64,000 nt of DNA from JAHJQZ01 sp963675235 (GCA_963675235.2 CAXXFU010000017.1:744001-808000); one strand, 5' to 3'. Counted from the first letter of the stretch, positions 9,313-18,349 are shown. A program made the numbers and translations. Notes: generated by a model from the sequence alone, not told the origin.

Positions 9313-10095
9313 GTGGCTGGCGACACGCTGATCGAAGCAAGAAACATAACCATGCATTTTGGCGGCCTTTACGCCGTCAACAACTGTTCGCTGTCGGTTG
9401 AACGCGGCACGATCACCGGACTGATCGGCCCCAATGGCGCCGGCAAGACCACGTTGTTCAACGTTGTGGCGGGGGTCTATTCCCCGACCTCGGGCCAGGT
9501 GTTCTTCGACGGTGAGGACGTGACCGGCCTGAGGCCGCACCAGCTGTTCAAGCGCGGCCTGCTACGCACCTTCCAGATTGCCCATGAGTTCTCGAACATG
9601 ACCGCGCTCGAGAACCTGATGGCGGTGCCGCCCGGACAGCTGGGCGAGACGCTCCTCAACAACTGGCTGGCACCGGAGCGTGTCCGTCGCGCCGACATCG
9701 CCGTCCGGCACAAGGCCGAGGACGTCATCGACTTCCTCAAGCTCGGCCATGTCCGCAACGAGCTGGCCGGCAATCTCTCGGGCGGCCAGAAGAAGCTGCT
9801 CGAACTCGGCCGCACCATGATGACCGATGCCAAGGTGGTGCTGCTCGACGAAGTCGCCGCCGGTGTCAACAAGACGCTGCTCAAGGACCTGGCGTCCAAT
9901 ATCGAGCGCATGAACCGCGACCTCGGCTACACTTTCTTCGTCATCGAGCACGACATGGACCTGATCGGGCGCCTGTGCGACCCGGTGATCGTCATGGCCT
10001 CGGGCGAAAAGATCGCCGAGGGCAAGATGGAGGATTTGCGCCGCGATCCGCAGATCATCGAAGCCTATTTCGGCTCGTCGGTGGAGGTGGCCTGA
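9313..10095 (+). CDS. livG: Branched-chain amino-acid-type ABC transporter ATPase LivG
   Basis: This 260-residue cytoplasmic ATPase powers uptake with LivF. Walker A is GPNGAGKTT, the signature is LSGGQKKLLELGRTMM, and Walker B ends in VVLLDEVAAGVN. LivG-type features include the long insertion after Walker A and the C-terminal FGSSVEVA tail. Walker B has DEVAAGVN where most LivG proteins have DEPxAGxN. Translation probably starts at the GTG at 9313, with an ATG at 9352 as a shorter option. Order here is livG-livF-livH-livM, and the substrate may be an amino acid, amide or urea. Confidence 0.92.
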   Translation: MAGDTLIEARNITMHFGGLYAVNNCSLSVERGTITGLIGPNGAGKTTLFNVVAGVYSPTSGQVFFDGEDVTGLRPHQLFKRGLLRTFQIAHEFSNMTALENLMAVPPGQLGETLLNNWLAPERVRRADIAVRHKAEDVIDFLKLGHVRNELAGNLSGGQKKLLELGRTMMTDAKVVLLDEVAAGVNKTLLKDLASNIERMNRDLGYTFFVIEHDMDLIGRLCDPVIVMASGEKIAEGKMEDLRRDPQIIEAYFGSSVEVA

Positions 10096-10098
10096 CTC

Positions 10099-10806
10099 AT
10101 GCTGGTTGAACTCAAACAGGTCGTCGGCGGCTATGGCGGCGCCCCGGTGCTCAATGGCATCGACATTGCGGTCGAGCGCTCCGACATCGGCGTCATTGTC
10201 GGCCCGAACGGCGCCGGCAAGTCGACGGCACTCAAGGCGATATTCGGCCTGGTCAAGGTCAGCGGCGGCGTGGTCGAGTTCGATGGCAAGTCGATTGGCA
10301 ACTCCCTGCCCGACAAGCTCGTGCCCCTGGGACTGAGCTTCGTGCCGCAGGAGAAGAACGTTTTCACCACACTGACGGTGCAAGAAAATCTCGAAATGGG
10401 CGCCTTCGTCAGGCGCGACGACATTTCCGATACGCTGGCCTGGGTCTACGACATGTTCCCGGACCTGAAAGAGAAGCGTCACCAGAACGCCGGCGAGCTT
10501 TCGGGCGGCCAGCGCCAGATGGTGGCCATGGGCCGGGCGTTGATGAGCAAGCCGCAGTTGCTGATGCTCGATGAGCCTTCGGCCGGATTGTCGCCGCTCT
10601 ATGTCGGCGAGATCTTCGAGCAGATCGTCAAGGTCAATGAGACCGGGGTCGGCATCCTCATGGTCGAACAGAACGCCAAGCGGGCCCTCGGGTTCGCCAC
10701 CAGGGGATTCGTTCTCGCCGGTGGCAGGAACCTGTTTACCGGGAGCGGCAAGGAGCTTCTCGCCGACCCGGAAGTGGCCAAGAGCTTTCTCGGGGGACAC
10801 GGCTAG
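10099..10806 (+). CDS. livF: Branched-chain amino-acid-type ABC transporter ATPase LivF
   Basis: This 235-residue partner ATPase has Walker A GPNGAGKST, signature LSGGQRQMVAMGRALM, and Walker B LLMLDEPSAGLSP, the classic LivF form. The FVPQEKNVFTTLTVQENLEMGAF segment is also typical. It starts three bases after the livG stop and its stop lies four bases before livH, so the transporter genes form one tight operon. Length is normal. Confidence 0.94.
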   Translation: MLVELKQVVGGYGGAPVLNGIDIAVERSDIGVIVGPNGAGKSTALKAIFGLVKVSGGVVEFDGKSIGNSLPDKLVPLGLSFVPQEKNVFTTLTVQENLEMGAFVRRDDISDTLAWVYDMFPDLKEKRHQNAGELSGGQRQMVAMGRALMSKPQLLMLDEPSAGLSPLYVGEIFEQIVKVNETGVGILMVEQNAKRALGFATRGFVLAGGRNLFTGSGKELLADPEVAKSFLGGHG

Positions 10807-10810
10807 GCCA

Positions 10811-11818
10811 ATGAACGAGATCATATTCTTCATCAACAAGGTCGTGATCTCGGGCTCCGTGCTCGGCTCGGTCTATGCGCTCGGAGCCATCGGCGTGACG
10901 CTGATCTTCGGCATTCTGCGCTTTGCCCATTTCGCCCATGGCGACATGATGACAATGGGCGCCTTCATCGCCTTCGTTCTGGCCATGGGCGCGGCGGCGC
11001 TCGGCATCACGGCACCGGTGCCGCTGGCCTTCCTGGTGCTGCCGCTGGCGCTGGTCGTCACCGCAGTGGTCGCCCTCGGGCTCGACAAGGGCTTTTACGC
11101 CCCCTTGCGCGCCCGCGGCGTCAAGCCGGTGACCCTTTTGATCGCCTCGATCGGCGTCACCCTGATGATCCAGGGCCTGACGCGCCTGATCTTCGGCTCG
11201 GGCACGCGCAACATGTATCTCGATGTCGAGGACAAGCTGATCTACCGCATCGATTTCAGCTGGATCGGCGGCACACGGCCGCTGGTGTTGAGCCAGGCCC
11301 AGATCCTTTTGTTCGCGGTCACCGTCATCGCCATTGTCGGCCTGCATCTTTTCCTGACGCGGTCGCGTATGGGCAAGGCGATGCGCGCCACCTCGGACAA
11401 TGCCGACCTGGCGCAGGTTTCGGGCATCAACACCCAGCAGGTCGTCACCGTCACCTGGCTGATCGCCGGGGCGCTGGCCTGCCTTGCCGGCACCATGCTG
11501 GCGCTCGACGTCAACCTTCGCGCCGACCTCGCCTTCAACATCGTCCTGCCGATCTTCGCGGCAGCCATCGTCGGGGGCCTGGGCAACGCTTATGGCGCCA
11601 TCGCCGGCGGCCTGCTGATCGGGTTCACCGAGGCTCTGGCGGTCTTCAACTGGACGGCGGTCCTTCGGCCCATCAATCCCTATCTGCCCTTCGGCTGGGA
11701 GCTGCCCAACACGGTGGCGCTGGTGCCGACCGAATACAAGCTCACCGTCGCCTTCGTCATCCTGGTCATCACCCTGCTGTGGCGGCCGACAGGTATCTTC
11801 AAGGGGTTGTCGACATGA
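10811..11818 (+). CDS. livH: Branched-chain amino-acid-type ABC transporter permease LivH
   Basis: This 335-residue inner-membrane permease has about eight hydrophobic segments. The N-terminal GSVYALGAIGVTLIFGILRFAHF is the LivH hallmark, and the C-terminal half carries the ATPase-coupling region around MRATSDNADLAQVSGIN. The ATG at 10811 gives a normal N-terminus. An in-frame upstream extension is open but overlaps livF and is not coding. Its stop overlaps the livM start as ATGA, indicating translational coupling. Confidence 0.94.
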   Translation: MNEIIFFINKVVISGSVLGSVYALGAIGVTLIFGILRFAHFAHGDMMTMGAFIAFVLAMGAAALGITAPVPLAFLVLPLALVVTAVVALGLDKGFYAPLRARGVKPVTLLIASIGVTLMIQGLTRLIFGSGTRNMYLDVEDKLIYRIDFSWIGGTRPLVLSQAQILLFAVTVIAIVGLHLFLTRSRMGKAMRATSDNADLAQVSGINTQQVVTVTWLIAGALACLAGTMLALDVNLRADLAFNIVLPIFAAAIVGGLGNAYGAIAGGLLIGFTEALAVFNWTAVLRPINPYLPFGWELPNTVALVPTEYKLTVAFVILVITLLWRPTGIFKGLST

Positions 11819-13134
11819 TCCCCGATCGCCGCACCCTTTATGCCTACCTTCTGCTCGGCGTCTTCGTCGTGCTTGTCGGCATCTGGCAGGGTCCTGCCAA
11901 CCTGACGCTGCTGATTTCCCATACGCTGGCCTATGCCCTGATCGGGCTCGGGCTCAACATTCAGCTCGGCTACGGCGGGCTGTTCAATTTCGGCATCATG
12001 GGCTTTCTCATGGTCGGGGGCGCCACGTCGGTGTTCTTTTCCTACCCGGTCAAACCCGAGTTCTGGACCTCCGACGGGCCCTTCCTGCTGATGAAGGCCT
12101 TCGCGGCGCTTGGCGTCGGCGCGCTGCTCATCATCGGCGCGCGGCGGCTGAACCGCATCGGCATCACCGGCAAGCTGCGCGGAACGGCGATCTTCCTGGC
12201 CTGGTTCATCGCCTATGTGCTCTATCGCAGCCAGCTCGATCCGGCGGCGGAATATATCGAATCGACCAGCGGCTGGATCGGCGGGCTCGGCCTTTACCCG
12301 GTTGTCGGCTGGATCATGGCCGGCGTCGTCGTCGCCCTGATCGCCCGCGTAATCGGCAACATCACGCTGGGTCTCAGGTCCGACTATCTCGCCATCGCCA
12401 CCATCGGCATCTCGGAAATCCTCAGGTCCTTCGTCAAGAACATGGACTGGCTGACACGCGGCACGCTGTCGGTTTCGCCCGTGCCGTGGCCGGTGCCGGT
12501 TCCGCAGGACCTGCAGGCCATGGGCGTGTCGATCGACGATTCCTTCGTTTATGCCCGTCTCGGCTTCATCGTTCTTCTGGCCGTGTTCTTCGTGGCCACC
12601 TTCATCCTGGTCAACCGCGCCTATGGCGGGCCCTGGGGCCGGCTGATGCGCGCCATCCGCGAGAACCACATCGCCGCCGAGGCGATGGGCAAGGACGTGC
12701 GCGGCCGCCAGCTCGAGTTGTTCGTGCTCGGCTCGCTGCTGATGGGTGTCGGCGGCGCCATGCTCGTGACCTTCTCGCAGATCCTTGACCCCTCCGGCTA
12801 CCAGCCGATCAACCATACCTTCCTGGTCTGGGTGATGGTGATCGTCGGTGGCGCCGGCAACAACTGGGGCGCCGTGCTCGGGGTGGTATTGATCTACTTC
12901 ATCTGGATCCTGTCCGATCCGCTGGCACAGTTCCTTTTCGTCAACCTGTCGCATTGGACCGAACATATCGGCTGGGGCGCCATTCCCGAGATCGATTCCC
13001 GCTCGCTGCAGATGCGCGTGTTCGTCCTCGGCCTGGTGATCTCGATCGCCTTGCGCTATGCGCCGCAGGGACTGATCCCGGAAGTGATCAACCGGCATCA
13101 CGAGCCCAAGGACAAGAAGAAGGCCGCCGCCTGA
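11815..13134 (+). CDS. livM: Branched-chain amino-acid-type ABC transporter permease LivM
   Basis: This 439-residue permease is the partner of LivH. It contains about ten hydrophobic segments, including GLGLNIQLGYGGLFNFGIMG near the N-terminus, the most conserved LivM stretch, and the cytoplasmic loop MRAIRENHIAAEAMGKDV that contacts the ATPase. At 439 residues it is longer than many LivM proteins, with additional membrane segments around residues 95-150. The start at 11815 shares the ATGA overlap with livH. The C-terminus is basic (KDKKKAAA). Confidence 0.93.
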   Translation: MIPDRRTLYAYLLLGVFVVLVGIWQGPANLTLLISHTLAYALIGLGLNIQLGYGGLFNFGIMGFLMVGGATSVFFSYPVKPEFWTSDGPFLLMKAFAALGVGALLIIGARRLNRIGITGKLRGTAIFLAWFIAYVLYRSQLDPAAEYIESTSGWIGGLGLYPVVGWIMAGVVVALIARVIGNITLGLRSDYLAIATIGISEILRSFVKNMDWLTRGTLSVSPVPWPVPVPQDLQAMGVSIDDSFVYARLGFIVLLAVFFVATFILVNRAYGGPWGRLMRAIRENHIAAEAMGKDVRGRQLELFVLGSLLMGVGGAMLVTFSQILDPSGYQPINHTFLVWVMVIVGGAGNNWGAVLGVVLIYFIWILSDPLAQFLFVNLSHWTEHIGWGAIPEIDSRSLQMRVFVLGLVISIALRYAPQGLIPEVINRHHEPKDKKKAAA

Positions 13135-13620
13135 GCCACAGGCGACTGCTGCGCTCACCCTTCCACACCCGTCGCAACTGGCAATCGGTCGACAGGCATT
13201 CCCTTGCGTAGATGATGTCCGGCGGCGCGTCCGAGCCGCAAAAGGTTTCTTCTTGCCGGATGGCGTTGGCCGCCACCGTATCGGTGAAGGGTGCGACCAC
13301 TTGTCCTATTTGCCTGCCGGGCCGCTCGAAGGCCGGGAACGCTCTTTGCACGATTTCAAAGCAAGCCACATCAAATTCACACTATAATACAGCGTTTTAG
13401 CTAGAATCAGCCGGATTCGACCCGATGCAAGTGGTTCTGGCGCATGTGGTGCAACGCACGCCGTTCTCCGGCTCGGCAGAACCGTGTCTGTCTCCGGAAC
13501 GGCGAGATGAACTTGCAAGTCATCTGCTGTTCAGATTGCCCATGCTTTCTTGCCCGCAACAACGGGGACGCAAGCCCACTCGCCTCCCCTGAACCAACCC
13601 GCCCCGAGGAGGCAACCCCG
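13135..13620. other. Intergenic region with a TATAAT box before the SH3 protein
   Basis: This 486-base stretch has no supportable gene. A perfect TATAAT lies at 13383-13388, but no good -35 element stands at the expected distance. A long leader of about 230 bases would then precede the start at 13621. A strong Shine-Dalgarno sequence, GAGGAGG, lies about ten bases before that ATG. The frame is open further upstream to 13444, but its composition does not look coding. Confidence 0.35.
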
Positions 13621-14355
13621 ATGCAACTCAACAAGTTTTTCAAGATCGCCCTGCTGGCAACCGTCGCGTCATCGATCAGTGTTGAAACCTTCGCCGCAGA
13701 GGCGGCCGCGACCACCACGCTCAACGTGCGCACCGGCCCGGGTACGGAATACGCCGTCATCGATACGCTGTTCACCGGCGAGCGGGTCGACGCCACCGAG
13801 TGCCAGACCAATGGCTGGTGCTTCATCTCCCATGACGGGCCGAACGGCTGGGTTTCCGGCAAGTATCTCGGCGCCATCGGCTTCAACGGCTCGGGCTCCA
13901 ACGGCAATTCCAACAGCGGCGCCAACAGTAATTCCGGCAACTCCGGCAACTCCGGCAACTCCGGCAGCTCAAGCGACGATGCGGCGGCGGCCGCAGCCGC
14001 GGCGGCGATCTTTGGTCTCGGCGCGCTGATCGTCGGCGGCGCCATTGCCAGCGCCAACCAGTCCAATCAGGCCAACCAGCATCCCGACACCTGCGAGCAG
14101 GGCTATGTCTGGCGCGAAGCGCGGGCGACCGACCATGTCTGCGTCACGCCGCAGCGCCGCGCCAAGGCCAAGCATGAGAACGACACCGCCGCCCTGCGCA
14201 TCAATCCGCTCGGCGCCTTCGGCCCCAAGACCTGCAAGGTCGGCTTTGTCTGGCGCGAGGCCTATCAGGGCGACAAGGTCTGCGTCACCCCGCAGCGTCG
14301 CGCCCAGGTCAAAAAGGAAAACATCGACGGCCCGAGCCATCGCGTCAATCCGTGA
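13621..14355 (+). CDS. Exported SH3-domain protein with a duplicated C-terminal VWREA motif
   Basis: This 244-residue protein starts with a signal peptide (about residues 1-25, ending TFAAEA). A bacterial SH3 domain follows (about 30-85, TTLNVRTGPGTEYAVIDTL), which in related proteins binds peptidoglycan or protein partners. Residues 88-118 form an N/S/G-rich linker with NSGNSG repeats. Residues 121-141 form an alanine-rich hydrophobic segment opening with nine alanines. The C-terminus repeats one motif twice: C158-x2-GYVWREA...VCVTPQRR180 and C205-x2-GFVWREA...VCVTPQRR227, 47 residues apart. It lies between livM and the convergent livK gene. Function is unknown; a cell-envelope role is inferred. 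Confidence 0.85.
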   Translation: MQLNKFFKIALLATVASSISVETFAAEAAATTTLNVRTGPGTEYAVIDTLFTGERVDATECQTNGWCFISHDGPNGWVSGKYLGAIGFNGSGSNGNSNSGANSNSGNSGNSGNSGSSSDDAAAAAAAAAIFGLGALIVGGAIASANQSNQANQHPDTCEQGYVWREARATDHVCVTPQRRAKAKHENDTAALRINPLGAFGPKTCKVGFVWREAYQGDKVCVTPQRRAQVKKENIDGPSHRVNP

Positions 14356-14392
14356 CACAAGGCCCGCGTCGGCTCTCCGGTCATGCCGGATG

Positions 14393-14420
14393 AAAAAGGC
14401 CCGGAATGCTCCGGGCCTTT
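14393..14420. terminator. Bidirectional terminator between the SH3 protein and livK
   Basis: AAAGGCCCGGA (14395-14405) and TCCGGGCCTTT (14410-14420) are perfect 11-base arms around an ATGC loop. A-tracts and T-tracts at the two ends let it work on both strands. It separates two convergent genes. Confidence 0.85.
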
Positions 14421-14447
14421 CTCGCTACTCGTGATGAAAATCGAGGC

Positions 14448-15650
14448 CTACTCGATCAGGCCCTGGCTGACCTGAGCGCCGCCTTCGATCTTGAACCACT
14501 CGATGGCACCGGGAACGTCACCCTTTTCATCGAACTCGATGACGCCGGAAGCGCCCTGGTAGTTGATGTCCTTGCCAGCCGCGATCAGCTCGACAGCCTT
14601 GGACCATTCGCCCGGCAGGATGGTTTCGCCGGGGGCATTGGCGACTTCGCGCAGGGCGGCGGAGACGCCGACGCGATCGGCCGAGCCATTCTTCTCGATG
14701 GCGAGCGCCAGCAGGAAGGTCGCGTCGAACGAGGTCGAGGCATAGGTCGCATCCGGGGCCAGGTCCTTGGCGGAAACGACGGCCGAATAGGCGTCGTAGG
14801 CCGGACCGGCTGCCGGAGCGGCCTTGGTCAGGATCATGCCGTCGATGTTCTTGTGATTCTTGACCAGCGCGTCGCCGGCCATGCCGTCACCGCCGACATA
14901 GGTGGTGAAGAAGCCCGATTCCATCGCCTGGTCGAGGATGACGCCACCACCGGCGTTCTCGTAGCCATAGATGACCAGAGTGTCGGCGCCAGCCGATTCG
15001 AGCTGACCGATTTCCGGACGATAGTCGGACTTGCCGTCTTCATGGGCAACGAAGGACGCGACCGTGCCGCCCATGCCTTCATAGGCTTCCTTGAAAGCGT
15101 CGGCGAGACCCTTGCCGTAGTCGCCGTTGATGTAGGTGACGGCAACGGAATCGATGCCCATGCCCAGAAGCAATTCGGCGCCCTTGGTGCCCTGCATCGA
15201 GTCGGGAACGACGGTGCGGAAGACGAGGTCGTTGTCGTCGAGTTCGCTGACGGCCGGGGCAGTGGCGGACGGCGAGATCATGGCGACGTTACCGGCAATG
15301 GCAGCGCCATTGGCGCCGGCAATGGTCGGGCCGGAGCAATAGGCGCCGAAAATGGCGGTCACCTTCTCGGTGTTGACCAGACGGTCGGCGCCCGGGCCGC
15401 CGAGGTCGCCGGAGCAACCGGTGTCGGCCATGACGGAGACCAGCTTCTGGCCGCCGAGAATGCCGCCCTGGGCATTGACTTCGTCGATGACGATGTTGCC
15501 GGCCTGAACCATGCCGGGAGCAAAACCGGCGATCGGGCCCGTCACGTCGGCGAGGAAGCCGATCTTGACATCCTCTGCCAGCGCCGGCGCGGCGGCGAGA
15601 ACGACCGCGGCAGCCGCGGTCAAAGCGAGAGACTTGGTAAGCTTGTGCAT
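14448..15650 (-). CDS. livK: Branched-chain amino-acid-type periplasmic binding protein LivK
   Basis: This 400-residue periplasmic receptor captures substrate for the liv transporter. A signal peptide is clear (MHKLTKSLALTAAAAVVLAA, cleavage after ALA), followed by KIGFLADVTGPIAGFAPGM, the canonical opening of the type 1 periplasmic binding fold. ISPSATAPAVSE and YINGDYGKGLADAFK are conserved ligand-domain stretches. The ATG at 15650 places the signal peptide at the N-terminus; longer in-frame starts lack it. It is on the opposite strand from livGFHM, so receptor and pump are transcribed separately. Two cysteines (TGCSGD, AYCSGP) may form a disulfide. Confidence 0.93.
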   Translation of the reverse strand: MHKLTKSLALTAAAAVVLAAAPALAEDVKIGFLADVTGPIAGFAPGMVQAGNIVIDEVNAQGGILGGQKLVSVMADTGCSGDLGGPGADRLVNTEKVTAIFGAYCSGPTIAGANGAAIAGNVAMISPSATAPAVSELDDNDLVFRTVVPDSMQGTKGAELLLGMGIDSVAVTYINGDYGKGLADAFKEAYEGMGGTVASFVAHEDGKSDYRPEIGQLESAGADTLVIYGYENAGGGVILDQAMESGFFTTYVGGDGMAGDALVKNHKNIDGMILTKAAPAAGPAYDAYSAVVSAKDLAPDATYASTSFDATFLLALAIEKNGSADRVGVSAALREVANAPGETILPGEWSKAVELIAAGKDINYQGASGVIEFDEKGDVPGAIEWFKIEGGAQVSQGLIE

Positions 15651-15888
15651 TGTTTCCCCTTGAAACGTCATACGCCGGGCCGTGCGGAAACCATTGCCGG
15701 CTCCACTTCCCACCCGAACCGTGATCACGTCGCCGGTTGACGACGCGCCAGTTTGCAGTTTTGCACATTTTTATAGCGCGAGTCACCGGGCTTGCAGCGT
15801 TGAGACGGGCTGCCGCGGACTTGCGCCCGCGCCATGATCAGATAAGCCTTATGGCAGGGCAAAACACCCCGGAAAGAGGCCTGTCGTC

Positions 15889-16899
15889 ATGCGTTTCCCA
15901 TTCGCCCTGATCCTGTCCCTTGCCCTGACCGGCGCGGCGCCGGCACAGGATGTCGCGCCCGCCGACGCGGCCCCGGACATCGGATCGGCTGCGCTGGTGC
16001 CCGAGATGCCCGTGTGCGGCATCGAGACGATCTCCATCGCCCGCATGCAATGGCCCTCGGCCGCCATCCTCGCCTACATCCATGCCGGCATCCTCGCATC
16101 TCAATACGATTGCGATGTGCAGGTCGTGGCTGGCGACCTCAACGCCACCACCTCCTCGATCGCCACCACCGGTCGTCCTCTGGTCGCGCCCGAAGTCTGG
16201 CTGTCCCGCGTGGCGACGATCTGGAATTCGGCGCTCGAGACGGGACGTATCCGCCAGGCAGCCCCGACCTATTCCGGCGGACCGCTCGAGAGCTGGTTCG
16301 TCCCGGATTATGTCGCAAAGGACAATCCCGAGCTGAAATCGCCCGCCGATCTTGCCGATCACTGGCAGGTCTTTGCCGACGGCAAGCCACGTGCCCGTTT
16401 CCTCAGCTGTCCGGCCGACTGGGCCTGTTCGATCGTCAACGCCAATCTCATCAGAGCCTACGGGCTCGATGCCCATTTCGACATCGAGCAACCGGGCAGC
16501 CGGTTCGAACTCGACCAGGTGCTCGGTGAGGCCGTGTCGCGGCAAGAACCGATCCTGTTCTATTACTGGCAGCCCAACGGCGTTCTGGCCCAACTCGGCT
16601 TCACCCCGCTCGACATGGGGGCGTTCGATGCCAATGCGCTTTCCTGCCTTGCCGAAACCGAATGCGTCGACCCGGCGCCGTCCGCGTTCCCGCCCGAGCA
16701 GGTGGTCATCGCCATTTCTGACGACCTGTTCATGCTGGCCCCGGCGCTTGCCGCCTATTTCCAGCGCGCCAGCATGCCGCTCGACGAGATGAACCGCCTG
16801 CTGGCGCACATGAGCGAGACCGGTGCCAGCCCGGAACAGGCCGCCGCGCGGTTCGTCGAGACGCGCCCGGAGATCTGGCAGGCCTGGCTCGACCGCTGA
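15889..16899 (+). CDS. Glycine betaine/choline-type ABC binding protein (OpuAC-like), first copy
   Basis: This 336-residue periplasmic receptor starts with a signal peptide (MRFPFALILSLALTGAAPAQ). Its mature part has the OpuAC/ProX pattern: ISIARMQWPSAAILAYIHAGIL, then EPILFYYWQPNGVLAQLGF with the aromatic residues that form the quaternary-amine cage in this family. It is a paralogue of the protein encoded at 17305-18327, with the same blocks in the same order, including CPxxWACxIxNAxL. A Shine-Dalgarno sequence GGAAAGAGG lies nine bases before the ATG. Substrate is inferred as a betaine or choline-like osmolyte; this copy has no permease directly attached. Confidence 0.87.
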   Translation: MRFPFALILSLALTGAAPAQDVAPADAAPDIGSAALVPEMPVCGIETISIARMQWPSAAILAYIHAGILASQYDCDVQVVAGDLNATTSSIATTGRPLVAPEVWLSRVATIWNSALETGRIRQAAPTYSGGPLESWFVPDYVAKDNPELKSPADLADHWQVFADGKPRARFLSCPADWACSIVNANLIRAYGLDAHFDIEQPGSRFELDQVLGEAVSRQEPILFYYWQPNGVLAQLGFTPLDMGAFDANALSCLAETECVDPAPSAFPPEQVVIAISDDLFMLAPALAAYFQRASMPLDEMNRLLAHMSETGASPEQAAARFVETRPEIWQAWLDR

Positions 16900-17304
16900 C
16901 CGCCACAAGGCGGCAATCGGGCGGGGTCGGAGGGCTGTCTTGCCGGAAAACTCAGAATTTTGGCTCATTGAGTCGGCCGCTGCGGGCCGCGCCGGACGGC
17001 GATCCGGACGGGCCGGACAAGTCTCCGGCCGGCTTTACATCGCCACCCCTCTGCACAGCCAGTTTTCGGGAAGTAAAAGTCGATATAAGGACTTTGCCGT
17101 TCGCCAATAATCCTATTGACCCGGACCAATAGTCTAATCACGCCTGCACCCAAGAAAATGTGCCATTTGCCTATTTGATAGACTTTTGTTTTTCTTACGT
17201 TTTTGGCAGTTTCATGACGGTCGGATTGCGGGCGGGCCGAAATTTGACTCAGCAGTACTGACTGCATAGAGTCCGCGCATTCAAAAACAGACGGGAGAAT
17301 GCTT
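16900..17304. other. Intergenic region between the two binding-protein genes
   Basis: This 405-base stretch has no gene. It becomes AT-rich from about 17085 and probably contains the promoter of the downstream transporter. An imperfect 16-base dyad, ATTGACCCGGACCAAT (17115-17130), resembles the operators of TetR-type BetI repressors of choline genes. No regulator gene is adjacent. A small CCGCC/GGCGG hairpin follows the first receptor gene but lacks a T-tract. Confidence 0.35.
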
Positions 17305-18327
17305 ATGCTCGGAAAACGCGCACCTCGCGCGCTCGCCACTGGTGTCGCGCTTGGAATCGTTGTTGGCCTGACCGGCGCAGCCGGTGCCACCGAATGCGGA
17401 ACCGACAAGACGATCGATATCGCTGAAATGACATGGGCCTCGGCCGCAGCGCTTGCCCATGTTCATGCACACATTCTCGAGGACGGTTACGGCTGCAACG
17501 TCGAGATCGTTGCCGGCGACACGGTGCCGACCTCGGCCTCGATGCTGTCCAAGGGCACCCCGGCCGTCGCGCCGGAGTTGTGGACCAGCGCGATCCAGGA
17601 GCAGTGGAAAAAGGGTGAGGCCGACGGTGTCGTCGAAAGCCTCGGCAATGCCTTCAAGGGCGGCGCTGTCGAAGCCTGGTTCATCCCCCAGTACACCAAG
17701 GACGAATATCCGGAACTGAACACGCCAGAAGACGTGATCGCGCGTCCCGACCTGTTCACCGATCCGGAGAACCCCGACAAGGGCCGTCTTTATGCCTGCC
17801 CTCCGGGCTGGGCCTGCGAAATCGCCAATGCCTCGCTGTTTGAAGCCTATGGCATGGGCGAGAAGGGCTGGAACCTGTTCTCGCCGGGTTCGGGCGGCAA
17901 TCTTGACGCCTCGATCGCCCGCGCCTTCACACGCGAAGAGCCGATCCTGTTCTACTACTGGGGTCCGACCGCCATTCTCGGCAAGTACCCGACCTACATG
18001 CTCGACATGCCCGAGGTCGATCTGGCCGGCTACCAGTGCAACACCAATCCCGATTGTAGCGAACCGCCGGTCATCACCGGCTGGCCCTCGTCCGAGGTGA
18101 TCGTTGGTGCCGCGTCCTGGCTGAAGGAAGATGCACCGACCGTTGCCGACTATTTCGGCAAGGTCGCCATGGGTGTTGACCAGATCAACGCCATCCTGGC
18201 CTGGGGCGACGACAACAAGGCCGACGCCGAAGCCACCGCCATCAACTTCCTCAAGACCGAGGAAGAGACCTGGACCGCTTGGGTCCCGGACGATGTCGCG
18301 GAAAAGGTCAAGGCCGCGATGATGTAA
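17305..18327 (+). CDS. Glycine betaine/choline-type ABC binding protein (OpuAC-like), second copy
   Basis: This 340-residue receptor has a signal peptide (MLGKRAPRALATGVALGIVV, cleavage near GATE). Conserved blocks include DIAEMTWASAAALAHVHAHIL, GAVEAWFIPQYTKDEYPEL, CPPGWACEIANASL and EEPILFYYWGPTAILGKY, the last with likely cage aromatics. The GGGAG at 17293-17297 sits seven bases before the ATG at 17305 but only one base before the ATG at 17299, so 17305 is chosen. It heads the operon with the permease and ATPase genes, though a terminator after it should lower downstream expression relative to the receptor. Confidence 0.9.
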   Translation: MLGKRAPRALATGVALGIVVGLTGAAGATECGTDKTIDIAEMTWASAAALAHVHAHILEDGYGCNVEIVAGDTVPTSASMLSKGTPAVAPELWTSAIQEQWKKGEADGVVESLGNAFKGGAVEAWFIPQYTKDEYPELNTPEDVIARPDLFTDPENPDKGRLYACPPGWACEIANASLFEAYGMGEKGWNLFSPGSGGNLDASIARAFTREEPILFYYWGPTAILGKYPTYMLDMPEVDLAGYQCNTNPDCSEPPVITGWPSSEVIVGAASWLKEDAPTVADYFGKVAMGVDQINAILAWGDDNKADAEATAINFLKTEEETWTAWVPDDVAEKVKAAMM

Positions 18328-18349
18328 TGCGCGCGCAGCGCGAAACAGG

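Noticed and set aside
14406..15740. Open plus-strand frame across livK
   Set aside because: livK on the minus strand has a signal peptide and family blocks; the plus frame shows neither and overlaps the terminator.
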